64,000 nucleotides of DNA, taken from the NCBI RefSeq assembly GCF_015751765.1, contig NZ_JADOTX010000001.1:4898001-4962000 (forward strand). Reading direction: 5' to 3'. The translations under genes were made by a program, and so were the position numbers. Origin of the DNA: Micromonospora ureilytica (GTDB taxonomy: Bacteria > Actinomycetota > Actinomycetes > Mycobacteriales > Micromonosporaceae). This document shows positions 1-7,890 of this stretch, piece by piece (the first letter of the stretch is position 1; every line of letters starts with the position of its first letter). The notes beneath the pieces were generated by a model, which made no database searches, was not told the origin of the DNA, and worked only from the letters and a program-made list of their open reading frames with translations.

Positions 1-1455
1 CCACCGGTCGCGGGCGGCGGCGAGCCGGGGCACCAGCGCCTCGGCGGGTGACGGCACGGGCAGCCCTCTGGCCGCCAGGGCGACCAGTGGCGCGGCCGCG
101 GCCAGGTGCAGGGTGATGGTGATGAACACGTCGGCCAACTCCTGCGGGTCACGCGCCCACATCCGGTCGTCGTGCAGGGTGAGCCCATCCGGGCCGTCGT
201 GCCGCGCGTCCAGCCGGGCGCCGTCGTTGTCCTTGTAGAGCAGGCCGACCGTGCCGTCCGGATGCACCAGCAGGTGGATGTTCTGCGGGTGCGCCTCCAG
301 GGCGATCCCGTGGCGTAGCCAGAGGAAGACGTGCCAGTCGAGCAGCAGGTCCAGGTAGGACTCCAGCAGTGATACGGGCCGGTCGGGGCTGATCCGTTCG
401 AGGACCGTGCCCGCCACCGGGTCGGCGGCGGCCAGTGCCGCGACCGGCACCACCTGGACGCCGGCCAGGTCGCGCGGGAATCGGCGCAGCAGGAAACCGC
501 GCCGCTCGTCGCCGTCGACGTGCGCCCAGGTGCTCTCGTCGGCGTGCCGGATCCGACCGGCGAAGGTGGGTTCGCCGGCGGCGATCCGGTCGAGCAGTGC
601 GGCGACGGCCGCGCCGTCGGCGAGCGAGCCCGGTTGCAGCGTGCGTCGGTTGCGCGCGCCGAGACTCGCGGTCGGCAGCGGCAGTTTGAGGTGCACGTAC
701 GGGTCGTGGTCGAGTGCCACCGTCCGCATGGACAGGGTGGGTCGCACCGGGGTCACCGGCAGGTCGGTCACCGGAAGCGCGTCGCGGGCCACGGTGATCG
801 GATGTGCTGGCAGCAGCAGCTGATCCGGTCGCGGCGCGTGCGGCCACCACGGTGGGAGTTCGCCCGCGAGCCGGACGTCCTCGGCGGGGACGGCGTACCA
901 GCGCAGCGCGAAACGGGGGGCGTGCTCCGGGGCGTACCGGAGCAGTTCGTCGTCGCGGAGACCGTGCCGGCACCGGTCGGTGGGGTAGACGGGGTGGCCC
1001 TGGTGGGCGGCGAGCACGTCGTCCAGGAGCGCCGACGGCAGGCCGCCCGGGGTGCTCGCGCGTTCGGCGGCCACCTCGGTGAGCACCCGCTGCCGGTTGC
1101 GGGCAGCGAGCCGTCGGGCCCGCAGGTCGGCGCGACACTCGACGCCGAAGTCCCGCCAGCCGGCCTCGGCCTCGGCGTTGTCGCGCGGGGCGAGCAGCGT
1201 CAACAGCCCGTCCACCGTCTCCGTACGCTGCGGGTCGCCGTCGTCGACCACCAGCAGCACCATCGGCGCGGCACTGCGCAGGGCCTGCTGGAACCCGTCC
1301 ACCCGGACCGGGATGCGCAGCAGGCCAGCGCGGTGCGGCACCTGCCACCAGTCGGGCCCGTCCGCTCGGCCGGCGCTGAACAGACCGAGGTGGTCCTCGC
1401 GCAGCAGGCCGTCGAGCACCCGGGCGAAGACCTCCCGCTCGCAGTCGTCGCTCAC
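1..1455 (-). CDS. IucA/IucC-family NIS siderophore synthetase (C-terminus cut by window edge)
   Basis: NIS synthetases adenylate a carboxylate such as citrate and condense it with an amine or alcohol to build hydroxamate or carboxylate siderophores in the cytosol. 485 codons are present of the roughly 580-600 usual for the family, so the C-terminal end lies left of the window. Family motifs are GHPVYPTDRCRHG at about residues 153-165, LLPAHPI near 215, HLKLPLPT near 255, EAHPQNIHL near 387-395 and YKDNDG near 408. The GTG start overlaps the TGA of the upstream ATP-grasp gene by 4 nt, so the two are translationally coupled behind the iron box at 2653. The substrate cannot be read from the sequence. 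Confidence 0.93.
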   Translation of the reverse strand, partial: MSDDCEREVFARVLDGLLREDHLGLFSAGRADGPDWWQVPHRAGLLRIPVRVDGFQQALRSAAPMVLLVVDDGDPQRTETVDGLLTLLAPRDNAEAEAGWRDFGVECRADLRARRLAARNRQRVLTEVAAERASTPGGLPSALLDDVLAAHQGHPVYPTDRCRHGLRDDELLRYAPEHAPRFALRWYAVPAEDVRLAGELPPWWPHAPRPDQLLLPAHPITVARDALPVTDLPVTPVRPTLSMRTVALDHDPYVHLKLPLPTASLGARNRRTLQPGSLADGAAVAALLDRIAAGEPTFAGRIRHADESTWAHVDGDERRGFLLRRFPRDLAGVQVVPVAALAAADPVAGTVLERISPDRPVSLLESYLDLLLDWHVFLWLRHGIALEAHPQNIHLLVHPDGTVGLLYKDNDGARLDARHDGPDGLTLHDDRMWARDPQELADVFITITLHLAAAAPLVALAARGLPVPSPAEALVPRLAAARDRW

Positions 1456-2621
1456 TCGGCGATGGTCCACTGGAGGTCGCCGCGGAGGGCGGCCAGCGAA
1501 CGCCGGACGGTGGCCTCGTCGGGGCCGATCCCGTGCAGTACGGCGAGGTAGTCGCGGTTCGTGCCGGTGTGTTCGGCGGTACGGCCCACCTCGCGCAGCG
1601 GATGGCAGCCCAGCCGGACGTCGCCGTGAACGGTGTCCAGCGGGCCCGGTGCGGCGACGAGTCGGCCGGACCGGTCCGCGCAGACGTACTCGACCCGGGC
1701 GTAGCGGTCGACGGTGTCGGGCAGGCCGAGGGCGGTCAGCGGTTCGCCGAGGTGCAGCCGGATGACGTGCTCGAACAACGGCACACCGAGCAGTTCGGCG
1801 AGGATCAGGTCCATCCGGTCGCCGATGAGGCGGTAGTTCACCTCGATGAGCCGGACCCGGCCGTCGGAGATGACGTACTCGGTGTGGCAGGCGCCGAAGC
1901 CGACGCCGAGCGCGTCGAGCCGCGCCCGCAGTTGGGTGCGCGTCCGCTCCGCCGGGGGCGACCAGGCGAGGGTCTCCTCGGTGAAGGTCGGTGGCGGGCC
2001 GAGGCCGGTGTGCCACCCGCCGAGGGAGGCCAGCTCGGTGCCGTCGCCGAGGGTTTCGAAGGTCCGCAGCTCACCGTCGAGGTACTCCTCGACCACCAGT
2101 GCCACGTCGGGCCGTCGGCCACGGATCTCGGCCACCCGGGCGACCAGTTCGGCGTGGTCGGCCACCAGGTACGCGTCCTCACTGGCAACCCCCTCGCGGG
2201 GTTTGACCACCGCGGGGAACACCTCGGTCGGCACCTCCGGGGCGGCGCCGGGGTCGATGGTGACGGTGCGTACCAGATCGAGGCCCGCAGCGGCGATCGC
2301 CCGGCGGGCCGCGGCCTTGTCCTTGCAGAGACGGGCGGCGTCCGGGTCCTTGCCGGGCAGGCCGAGCTTTCGGGCGGCGATCGCGGTGGCCTCCTGGAGA
2401 TGGTCGCTGTTGGACAGTAACGCCACCGGTCGGGTCGGTGCCGCCGCCGCGACCACAGCGGCCGCGTCGCGAACCGCGCACCTCGTCACCCGCACGTCCG
2501 CCGGCCATTCGGCGGGCCGGTCGGTCAGCACGGTGGCCGGCAGCCCGAGCGACGCCGCCGCCGGGAGAAACCCGTCCAGGACGGCGTCGGTGGGGTTGAG
2601 CGCGGTCAGGTAGAGCCGCAT
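1452..2621 (-). CDS. ATP-grasp ligase, siderophore biosynthesis
   Basis: 389-residue ATP-grasp protein. Such enzymes form amide bonds by acyl-phosphate activation. Support comes from the central segment PAVVKPREGVASED (nucleotide-binding strand and loop), VVEEYLDGE and the metal-site segment VRLIEVNYRLIGDRMD. The ATG at 2621 is preferred because GGAGG lies 4 nt before it; the GTG 21 nt further upstream would crowd the iron box. It is the first gene of the unit and overlaps the downstream NIS synthetase. Pairing of an ATP-grasp ligase with NIS synthetases resembles the vibrioferrin system (PvsA with PvsB and PvsD), but product identity is only inferred. Confidence 0.9.
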   Translation of the reverse strand: MRLYLTALNPTDAVLDGFLPAAASLGLPATVLTDRPAEWPADVRVTRCAVRDAAAVVAAAAPTRPVALLSNSDHLQEATAIAARKLGLPGKDPDAARLCKDKAAARRAIAAAGLDLVRTVTIDPGAAPEVPTEVFPAVVKPREGVASEDAYLVADHAELVARVAEIRGRRPDVALVVEEYLDGELRTFETLGDGTELASLGGWHTGLGPPPTFTEETLAWSPPAERTRTQLRARLDALGVGFGACHTEYVISDGRVRLIEVNYRLIGDRMDLILAELLGVPLFEHVIRLHLGEPLTALGLPDTVDRYARVEYVCADRSGRLVAAPGPLDTVHGDVRLGCHPLREVGRTAEHTGTNRDYLAVLHGIGPDEATVRRSLAALRGDLQWTIAE

Positions 2622-2652
2622 GCCGCCTCCGTCGACTACCACGATGAGACGA

Positions 2653-2671
2653 TTAGGGTAGCCTACCCTTA
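2653..2671 (-). promoter_or_regulatory. Iron box (IdeR/DmdR operator)
   Basis: TTAGGGTAGCCTACCCTTA is a 19-bp palindrome with one mismatched pair and closely matches the actinobacterial IdeR/DmdR consensus TTAGGTTAGGCTAACCTAA. It ends 32 bp before the ATP-grasp start codon, so it would overlap the promoter and repress the siderophore genes when Fe(II) is plentiful. Confidence 0.88.
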
Positions 2672-2725
2672 TTGAGAGGTATGGTGCCCGGTCGGCGGGT
2701 GCCGGACCGACGCGACAGGCGACCG

Positions 2726-3424
2726 TCAGCCGTTAGCGTTCCAGAAGCCGACGAGGGTCGCGGTCCACCACGCGATCTGCGAGATCGTGGCGGCGGCGAC
2801 GCCGGGCAGCAGGGCGGACAGAGGCGGACGGCCCCGCACGGCCACGAGTCGATCCCGCACCCGGCCGAGGAACAGCCCGTTGATGCCGACCACCAGCACG
2901 GCGAGCAACTTGACCCAGACCAGCCCGGACGACGTGTCCGGGCCGAGGACCGCCCCACTGGCGAGCAGACCCACCAGGCCCAGCCAGATGAGCAGGTGCG
3001 CGCCGCGCGCGGCGGTCAGCACCGTGCCGAGCGGTTCCCGGCGCAGCAGCCAGCGGAGGCTGAACCAGTCCACCGTCAGCACCGCGCCGAAGCCCACCAC
3101 GAGGCAGGTCAGGTGGCAGAAGAGGGCGACCATCCGCGCACCCGGCGAGAGGGTGACGTGCGGCGCCACGAGGATCGCGAGCAGCCACCCGAGACCGACC
3201 GACACTACCGAGGCGACGACCGCGGCGCGGCCGGCGGCGCGACGGTGACCACCACGCCAACCTACCGCCGGCGTCGAGGTGTCCGCGTCGGACGGCGGTG
3301 CGCTCCGGGGCCGGTGCGTCGCGCGCCGGGCCGGGCGGGCGACGTCCGACGTGACGGCACGGTGGGCGGGGCGGGACGCCCGGGACGCGGGACGAACGTC
3401 GGCGCGCAGGTCAGACGTCCGCAT
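2726..3424 (-). CDS. Putative integral membrane protein
   Basis: 232 residues. An Arg/Pro-rich tail of about 60 residues is followed by four or five hydrophobic segments: VVASVVSVGLGWLLAILVA, MVALFCHLTCLVVGFGAVL, LLIWLGLVGLLASGAVL, VWVKLLAVLVVGINGLFL, and a weaker C-terminal one containing ISQIAWWTATLVGFW. I do not recognise a characterised family. It lies 24 nt after the DUF305-like gene on the same strand and is probably the last gene of the unit started by the ECF sigma/GH128 fusion. The ATG has GAGGG upstream. The long basic tail makes the exact start uncertain. Confidence 0.72.
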   Translation of the reverse strand: MRTSDLRADVRPASRASRPAHRAVTSDVARPARRATHRPRSAPPSDADTSTPAVGWRGGHRRAAGRAAVVASVVSVGLGWLLAILVAPHVTLSPGARMVALFCHLTCLVVGFGAVLTVDWFSLRWLLRREPLGTVLTAARGAHLLIWLGLVGLLASGAVLGPDTSSGLVWVKLLAVLVVGINGLFLGRVRDRLVAVRGRPPLSALLPGVAAATISQIAWWTATLVGFWNANG

Positions 3425-3448
3425 CGGCCGGCCCTCTGGACGGCATGC

Positions 3449-4117
3449 TCAGCCACCCGGTGCAGCTGTGGGCGCGCCGGGCCGGTCGTCCAGCGTGCGC
3501 AGCTCGGCGGCCCGCGCCTGCTGCATCCGGCCGGCGAGCGCCTTCAGCTCCGGGCTTCCCCCGGCGTTCTGCTCACCCCGGCACAGCACCACAGTCTGCG
3601 TGAGGTGCGCCCGGATCAGGGCAGCCGCCCGGGACGACACCTCGGCGCCGGACGCGGCTCGCAACTCGGCGAGGCTGGCATCGGTGACCATGCCCGGCAT
3701 CTGATGCCCCTCGTGGATGTTCAGCTCCGGCACGTTGCCGGCGGCCAACAGCCCCCGCAGGTCCCGCAACTCCGCCTGATGAGCCTTCCGAAGTTCGCCG
3801 AGAAGAGCCCGCAGCGACGGATCCGCGTCCGCCGGTCGGGCGTCGAGCTGGTCGATCAGCGCGAGGGCGCCCTCGTTCATCGGGATCAGCAGTTGGATGA
3901 AGGCGTCGTCGGTGCCGTTGAGCACCACCGGCGCGGTCGGCACCGCGGCGGCCGACGAGGCGGTTGCCGACGAGGGCACCGGCGCCTGCTCGGTACGGCC
4001 CCAACGCTGGGTGAGACCGACGGTCAACGCCGTGGCGACCAGGGTCACGACGACACCGGCCAACCGTCCGACCCGGACGTGGGACCCCTGGCGCTCCGCC
4101 ATGATCTGCTCGTCCAT
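3449..4117 (-). CDS. DUF305-like membrane-anchored protein lacking the His pairs
   Basis: 222 residues with one N-terminal membrane anchor (VRVGRLAGVVVTLVATALTVGL, residues about 15-36), a low-complexity linker and a domain shaped like DUF305. DUF305 proteins usually carry paired histidines (IPHHQQA and similar) thought to bind metal. Here the first site reads IPMNEGALAL and the second IRAHLTQTV, so the His pairs are lost or reduced. GHQMPGMVTDASLAELRAASG matches the usual central segment. It starts 14 nt after the sigma/GH128 fusion stop and is probably co-transcribed. Export with a C-terminal domain outside the cell is inferred from the anchor. Confidence 0.78.
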   Translation of the reverse strand: MDEQIMAERQGSHVRVGRLAGVVVTLVATALTVGLTQRWGRTEQAPVPSSATASSAAAVPTAPVVLNGTDDAFIQLLIPMNEGALALIDQLDARPADADPSLRALLGELRKAHQAELRDLRGLLAAGNVPELNIHEGHQMPGMVTDASLAELRAASGAEVSSRAAALIRAHLTQTVVLCRGEQNAGGSPELKALAGRMQQARAAELRTLDDRPGAPTAAPGG

Positions 4118-4131
4118 CCGTTCGCCAGTGC

Positions 4132-6009
4132 TCAACGGGCGGCTTGGAAGGCGCGGCCGACGACTGTCGCCTCGGTCCCGTCGCTGAACAACCCGGACCG
4201 GTCCTTGTCCGTGGCGGGTAGACCGAACCAGGCGTAGCGCTGCAGGTAGGAGAGCTGGCCGAGCATGGCGGTGGCCGCCGTCAGGAAGGCCGCCTGCTGC
4301 TCCTGACTGGGGAACTGCGGACCGCCCCCGGCGAAGCGGATCAGCGCGAACTCGGTCAGCCAGATCGGCTTCCGGTACCGCTGGTAGACAGCCTGGAGGT
4401 ACTGCCGGAGTTGGGCCACCGCGGCGGCGGTCGTGAAGTCGGCGCCGAACCAGTGCAGCGTGATGAAGTCCACCCGGTGGCCGCGGGCCTCGGCGCCGGT
4501 CATGAACCTGTCCAGCCAACCCTGCGGGTCCGGACCACCCCAGGCGACCGCCGGGCTGCCCAGCCTGCTGCCCGTCGCCATCAGCTGCGGCCACAGGTCC
4601 AACGCCTGCTCGACTGTCATGTTCGCCTGCTCGGGCATGTCCGGCTCGTTGAAGGTGAGCAGGTACGGTCCGGCGGCCTTGGCTCGAGCCAGCTCCGCGG
4701 CGGTGACGTTCTCCGCGCTGCGGATCATCGGCACGAACGTCGCACCGCGCGGAGTGCTGATCCCCGGATGCTGGGTGCCCCACGTGTAGTACCAGCCGGC
4801 CTTGGAGTTCGCCAACGCCTGACTCGCGCCGGCGAAGTTCCAGACCCCGACGCCCTTGCGCGCGGAGCTGACCACCGGCGCGACCGGAGCTTTCGACGAG
4901 GGCCGTGCGCTCGGCGAGGGCGCGACGCTCGGGGTGACGACGGCGCTGGGCGCCGCGGGCGGCGGCGCCGCCCACGAGGGTGCGGACGGCTCGTCCGGCA
5001 GGATCACCACCGCCATGGTAATGGCCAGGACGGCGGCGGCCACACCGGCGGCGAGGGACGGTACGAGGCCACGGGGCCGGTTCAGCGCGAGGTCGACGAC
5101 GCTCTGGCCACCGCCCGCGTCGGTGGCGCCGGGTGGTGTCGGCCCGGCGGCGGGTCCGGGCGTCGGGCTCGGGGGCGCGACGGCCTGCGCGGCGGCTGCC
5201 GGGGCCGCCGCATGCGGCAGGTGGGCGCCGAGACCCGCCGGCAGCGGCAGCAACGGCAGGCCGGCGAGCAGCCGGTCGATCGGCAGAAGCGTGGTGCCCA
5301 GGCGTCCGCAGAACGCGCAGTCACGGACGTGTCGAGCCAGTCGCTTGCGCCACAGCGAGCTGGGAATGCCGTCCCACTCGGTGGTCACGGCGCCCAGATC
5401 CGGGCAGCCAGGGCGGGCGCGGAGCGCGCGTACGACGCCACGGGCGCTCTGGATCTGCTCCTTCATCCGGTGGATCCGCACCGCGACGTGCCCGGGTGAC
5501 AACCCGAGCGCGTCGGCGACCTCGTTCCGGGTGATCTCGCCGGTCTCCTCCAGCCACCACAGCGAGAGCAGCTCCTGGTCGTCCGGGTCGAGCCAGCGGG
5601 TCGCCTCGGCGACCTCGCGTCGTTGGTCGGTGAGGCCGAGCCGGAGAATCGTCATCCCCGCGAAGTCGGAGGCGGGGTCGGGCACGTTGTGGATCACGTC
5701 GAGCCCGGCATCGCGGTTCAGCGCGACGCGCCGACGCGTCTCCCAGTCACGCACCTGGCGGATGGTGATCGCCACCAGCCAGGACCGGTAGGCCGCCGGG
5801 TCGTTGAGCGCGGGCAGGTACCGGATCACCCGTACCAACGTCTCCTGGACCACGTCGTCGACGTCGGCGTGCCCGCGCAACGCACGGCCGACGATGTTGT
5901 AGACCAGCGGGAGCGAGGCCGCGACGACGTCGTCGAGAGCGCGCTGGTCGCCCTGCCTGGCCGCGACGACCAACCCGACATCGGGCAGTGCTCGACCGGC
6001 TGACGACAT
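4132..6009 (-). CDS. ECF sigma factor fused to zinc finger, membrane segment and GH128-type glycoside hydrolase domain
   Basis: 625-residue multidomain protein. Residues about 20-95 form sigma region 2 (DVDDVVQETLVRV) and about 130-190 region 4 with a helix-turn-helix (ITRNEVADALGLSPGHVAVRIH). An HxxxCxxC zinc motif (H227, C231, C234) resembles anti-sigma ZAS domains. A Pro/Ala linker leads to one membrane helix near 317-337, a second Pro/Ser linker, and an extracytoplasmic glycoside hydrolase domain (about 385-625) with candidate catalytic acids E455 in NEPD and E553 in LTEFA. This layout matches the actinobacterial ECF group described with C-terminal membrane and sugar-hydrolase modules (ECF53-like). 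The ATG at 6009 has GAGGAG 8 nt upstream. How the sigma part is released, and its ligand, are unknown. Confidence 0.92.
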   Translation of the reverse strand: MSSAGRALPDVGLVVAARQGDQRALDDVVAASLPLVYNIVGRALRGHADVDDVVQETLVRVIRYLPALNDPAAYRSWLVAITIRQVRDWETRRRVALNRDAGLDVIHNVPDPASDFAGMTILRLGLTDQRREVAEATRWLDPDDQELLSLWWLEETGEITRNEVADALGLSPGHVAVRIHRMKEQIQSARGVVRALRARPGCPDLGAVTTEWDGIPSSLWRKRLARHVRDCAFCGRLGTTLLPIDRLLAGLPLLPLPAGLGAHLPHAAAPAAAAQAVAPPSPTPGPAAGPTPPGATDAGGGQSVVDLALNRPRGLVPSLAAGVAAAVLAITMAVVILPDEPSAPSWAAPPPAAPSAVVTPSVAPSPSARPSSKAPVAPVVSSARKGVGVWNFAGASQALANSKAGWYYTWGTQHPGISTPRGATFVPMIRSAENVTAAELARAKAAGPYLLTFNEPDMPEQANMTVEQALDLWPQLMATGSRLGSPAVAWGGPDPQGWLDRFMTGAEARGHRVDFITLHWFGADFTTAAAVAQLRQYLQAVYQRYRKPIWLTEFALIRFAGGGPQFPSQEQQAAFLTAATAMLGQLSYLQRYAWFGLPATDKDRSGLFSDGTEATVVGRAFQAAR

Positions 6010-6331
6010 CTGTCTCACTCCTCGTGTGCTGATCCGCGCGGCGCCCACGCTGGGTGTGCTGACCCGCCCTCAAGATCGGAGACTCGCGGCAGCGGGTGGG
6101 ATTACAGAATTCCCGGGCCGCTGGTTCGCCACAAGCGGAGCGGGTCCGTCGGCGGCGCATACAGGTCGACCGCGCCGGGTATGGTGCGGGGTGTCGGTGT
6201 CGCCGGGCGTTCGCCCGTGCACAGGACACCAGCATTCGAGCGCCAGCGTGTGCGCCGAAGCGTCATCAGGTCGCACGGCCGAGGTTGCCGAGGCCCCAGA
6301 CGCACCCCTTCAGTAGAGACAGGATCCCTGC
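6010..6331. other. Intergenic region, no gene seen
   Basis: 322 bp between the divergent sigma/GH128 fusion and the 61-residue ORF. It must hold promoters for both. I see no convincing ORF, RNA gene or long repeat. Confidence 0.5.
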
Positions 6332-6517
6332 ATGACATCGAACGACAGTGGTCGACCCGCCCTGTTCCTCGCCACGTCGCACGGCGACGGGCCGGACGGA
6401 CCGGCGGTGACCTTCGACAGCAGCGAGGAGGCCATGCGGCAACTGCGCCACCCGTTCGCGGTGAAGCCGGCCCAGCCGGCCGCGACCGCTGTCGACGCCT
6501 CGGAGCAGCGCGGCTGA
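6332..6517 (+). CDS. Small hypothetical protein (61 aa)
   Basis: 61 residues, soluble, no recognised domain. It begins MTSNDSGRPALFLATS and ends DASEQRG. Third codon positions are mostly G or C, as in neighbouring genes, which supports real coding. The purine-rich stretch AGAGACAGGA lies about 7-16 nt before the ATG. It sits alone upstream of the stress-type sigma factor. No function can be proposed; a conserved orphan is the best guess. Confidence 0.5.
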   Translation: MTSNDSGRPALFLATSHGDGPDGPAVTFDSSEEAMRQLRHPFAVKPAQPAATAVDASEQRG

Positions 6518-6744
6518 TCCCGCCCGCTCCCTCTCCAAACGCCTAACCTCATACTTTCGGCTAGAAAATAGTCGGCCTTTCGGGTAGTGTCGGGTCATCA
6601 AGTAGACGACATGACGCGGTGGCGAGGCCCGTGCTCGTGGCCCTGCGACAGCGCACCTTCGCCCGTACGTGCGCCCCGGCGACAGCCGGTTCGGAGACCC
6701 TTCCGGTCGACTCGATTGACGGGCCTGCGGGAAGGACCACCCAC

Positions 6745-7545
6745 ATGGCCACCATCGTCGACAACGCCACCAGCACCGATCAGCGGAGCAGCGAGCAGAG
6801 CCCTGACGACCTCCTCGCCGCCCTGGCAGCGACCCCGGCGGACGACCCCCGCCGCCCAGCGGTGCGGGACCGCGCCATCGAGGCGTGGCTGCCGCTCGCC
6901 CGGCACCTCGCGCGCCGCTACGGCGGACGCGGCGCACCCGACGACGACCTGGCCCAGACCGCCTGCGTCGGCCTCATCAAGGCCGTTGACAACTTCGACC
7001 ACGACCGAGGTGTCGACTTCAGCGGGTACGCCATTCCCACGATCATCGGCGAGATCAAGCGGTACTTCCGGGACCGCACCTGGGCGGTGCGCGTCCCCCG
7101 TCGCCTCCAGGAGCTGCGCCTGTCGATCACTGCGGCGAACAGCGCCCTGACCCAGAACCTCGGCCGCTCGCCTACCGTCGCCGACATCGCGTCCTACCTC
7201 GACGTGTCCGAGGAGACCGTCCTGGAAGGGCTGGAGGGTGCGCGCGCCTACCGGGCCACGTCGCTGTCCACCCCGACCGGGGCTGACGGCAGCCGGGAAC
7301 TCGGGGACACCCTCGGCGACGACGACCGCGCGTTCGATCTCGTCGAGATCCGGGTCGCCCTCGGTCCGGCCCTCGCCACGCTGCCGGAACGCGAGCGCCA
7401 GATCCTGAGCCTGCGCTTCCACGGCAACCTGACCCAGGCCCAGATCGCCGACCGGATCGGCGTCTCGCAGATGCACGTGTCCCGGCTGATCACCCGCTCG
7501 TTGGCTGCGCTGCGCCTCCAGCTCACTCCGGACATCGCCGCCTGA
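6745..7545 (+). CDS. RNA polymerase sigma factor, SigB/SigF/SigG stress type
   Basis: 266 residues, typical for group 3 sigma factors lacking region 1. Region 2 is near 45-115 (DDDLAQTACVGLIKAVDNFD, then FSGYAIPTIIGEIKRYFRD). Region 3 covers about 120-180 (VPRRLQELRLSITAAN, GRSPTVADIASYL). Region 4 (about 205-260) contains LPERERQILSLRFHGNLTQ and the helix-turn-helix AQIADRIGVSQMHVSRLI. The ATG at 6745 follows GAAGGA at 8 nt. No anti-sigma or anti-anti-sigma gene is adjacent, unlike many sigF operons. The TGA stop at 7543-7545 is exactly the left boundary of the IS-bounded element. Confidence 0.93.
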   Translation: MATIVDNATSTDQRSSEQSPDDLLAALAATPADDPRRPAVRDRAIEAWLPLARHLARRYGGRGAPDDDLAQTACVGLIKAVDNFDHDRGVDFSGYAIPTIIGEIKRYFRDRTWAVRVPRRLQELRLSITAANSALTQNLGRSPTVADIASYLDVSEETVLEGLEGARAYRATSLSTPTGADGSRELGDTLGDDDRAFDLVEIRVALGPALATLPERERQILSLRFHGNLTQAQIADRIGVSQMHVSRLITRSLAALRLQLTPDIAA

Positions 7546-7676
7546 GAGGGCGGTCCGGGAGGTTATGTCCGTTCCGGGTTGAGGGTGAATGACCGGGTTG
7601 GCTCTCGGTCAGGATCTGCCGGTTGACCAGGCGTTTCAGCTTGGCTCGGACACCTTCGGTGTCTTTGGGTTCGGTG
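7546..7676 (-). repeat. Inverted copy of IS right end (pairs with 12584-12715)
   Basis: On the minus strand this repeats the 3' end of the IS accessory ORF (residues TEPKDTEGVRAKLKRLV and beyond) and the terminal sequence. It differs from the right copy by about three substitutions and a 1-nt indel, which shifts the frame after LTESQPG. Its outer end abuts the sigma factor stop codon. Confidence 0.88.
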
Positions 7677-7800
7677 TCATGCGGCAGATACGCCCACTGA
7701 CACCCGGTCCGGTTCTGATAGAAGCCCCAGCGACTCCATCGGCAAGCTCGGGCGTCGTGATACATGTGGCGGCCACCGTTTCTGCCGGACAGGAACCGTT
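7677..7800 (-). pseudogene. IS5-family transposase fragment (N-terminal third)
   Basis: The minus strand reads YQNRTGCQWAYLPHD, the typical IS5-family segment that precedes the first DDE block, behind a poorly conserved stretch (GRHMYHDARACRW). Right after PHD the sequence switches to the 3' part of the accessory ORF at TEPKD, so the catalytic two thirds are missing. This is precisely the piece absent from the right-hand transposase, where the text jumps from AWKAKHPS to HDLPPKS. Both junctions contain GCATGAC. Confidence 0.75.
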
Positions 7801-7890
7801 GTGTACCGGACTCCAGCAGCTCACTTCGACACCGCCACCAGCCCGTTGTCCGCATACGTGTCGCCGAAGGAGCGACACCGCAGCGGCGTG

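Noticed and set aside
149..1348. A 399-codon open frame on the minus strand
   Set aside because: It is an Arg/Pro/Ala-rich shadow of the IucA/IucC frame, which is the one with family motifs and high third-position GC.
2672..4237. A 521-codon plus-strand frame
   Set aside because: Low-complexity translation (Arg, Gln, His, Asp-rich), antisense to three genes with recognisable domains or membrane helices.
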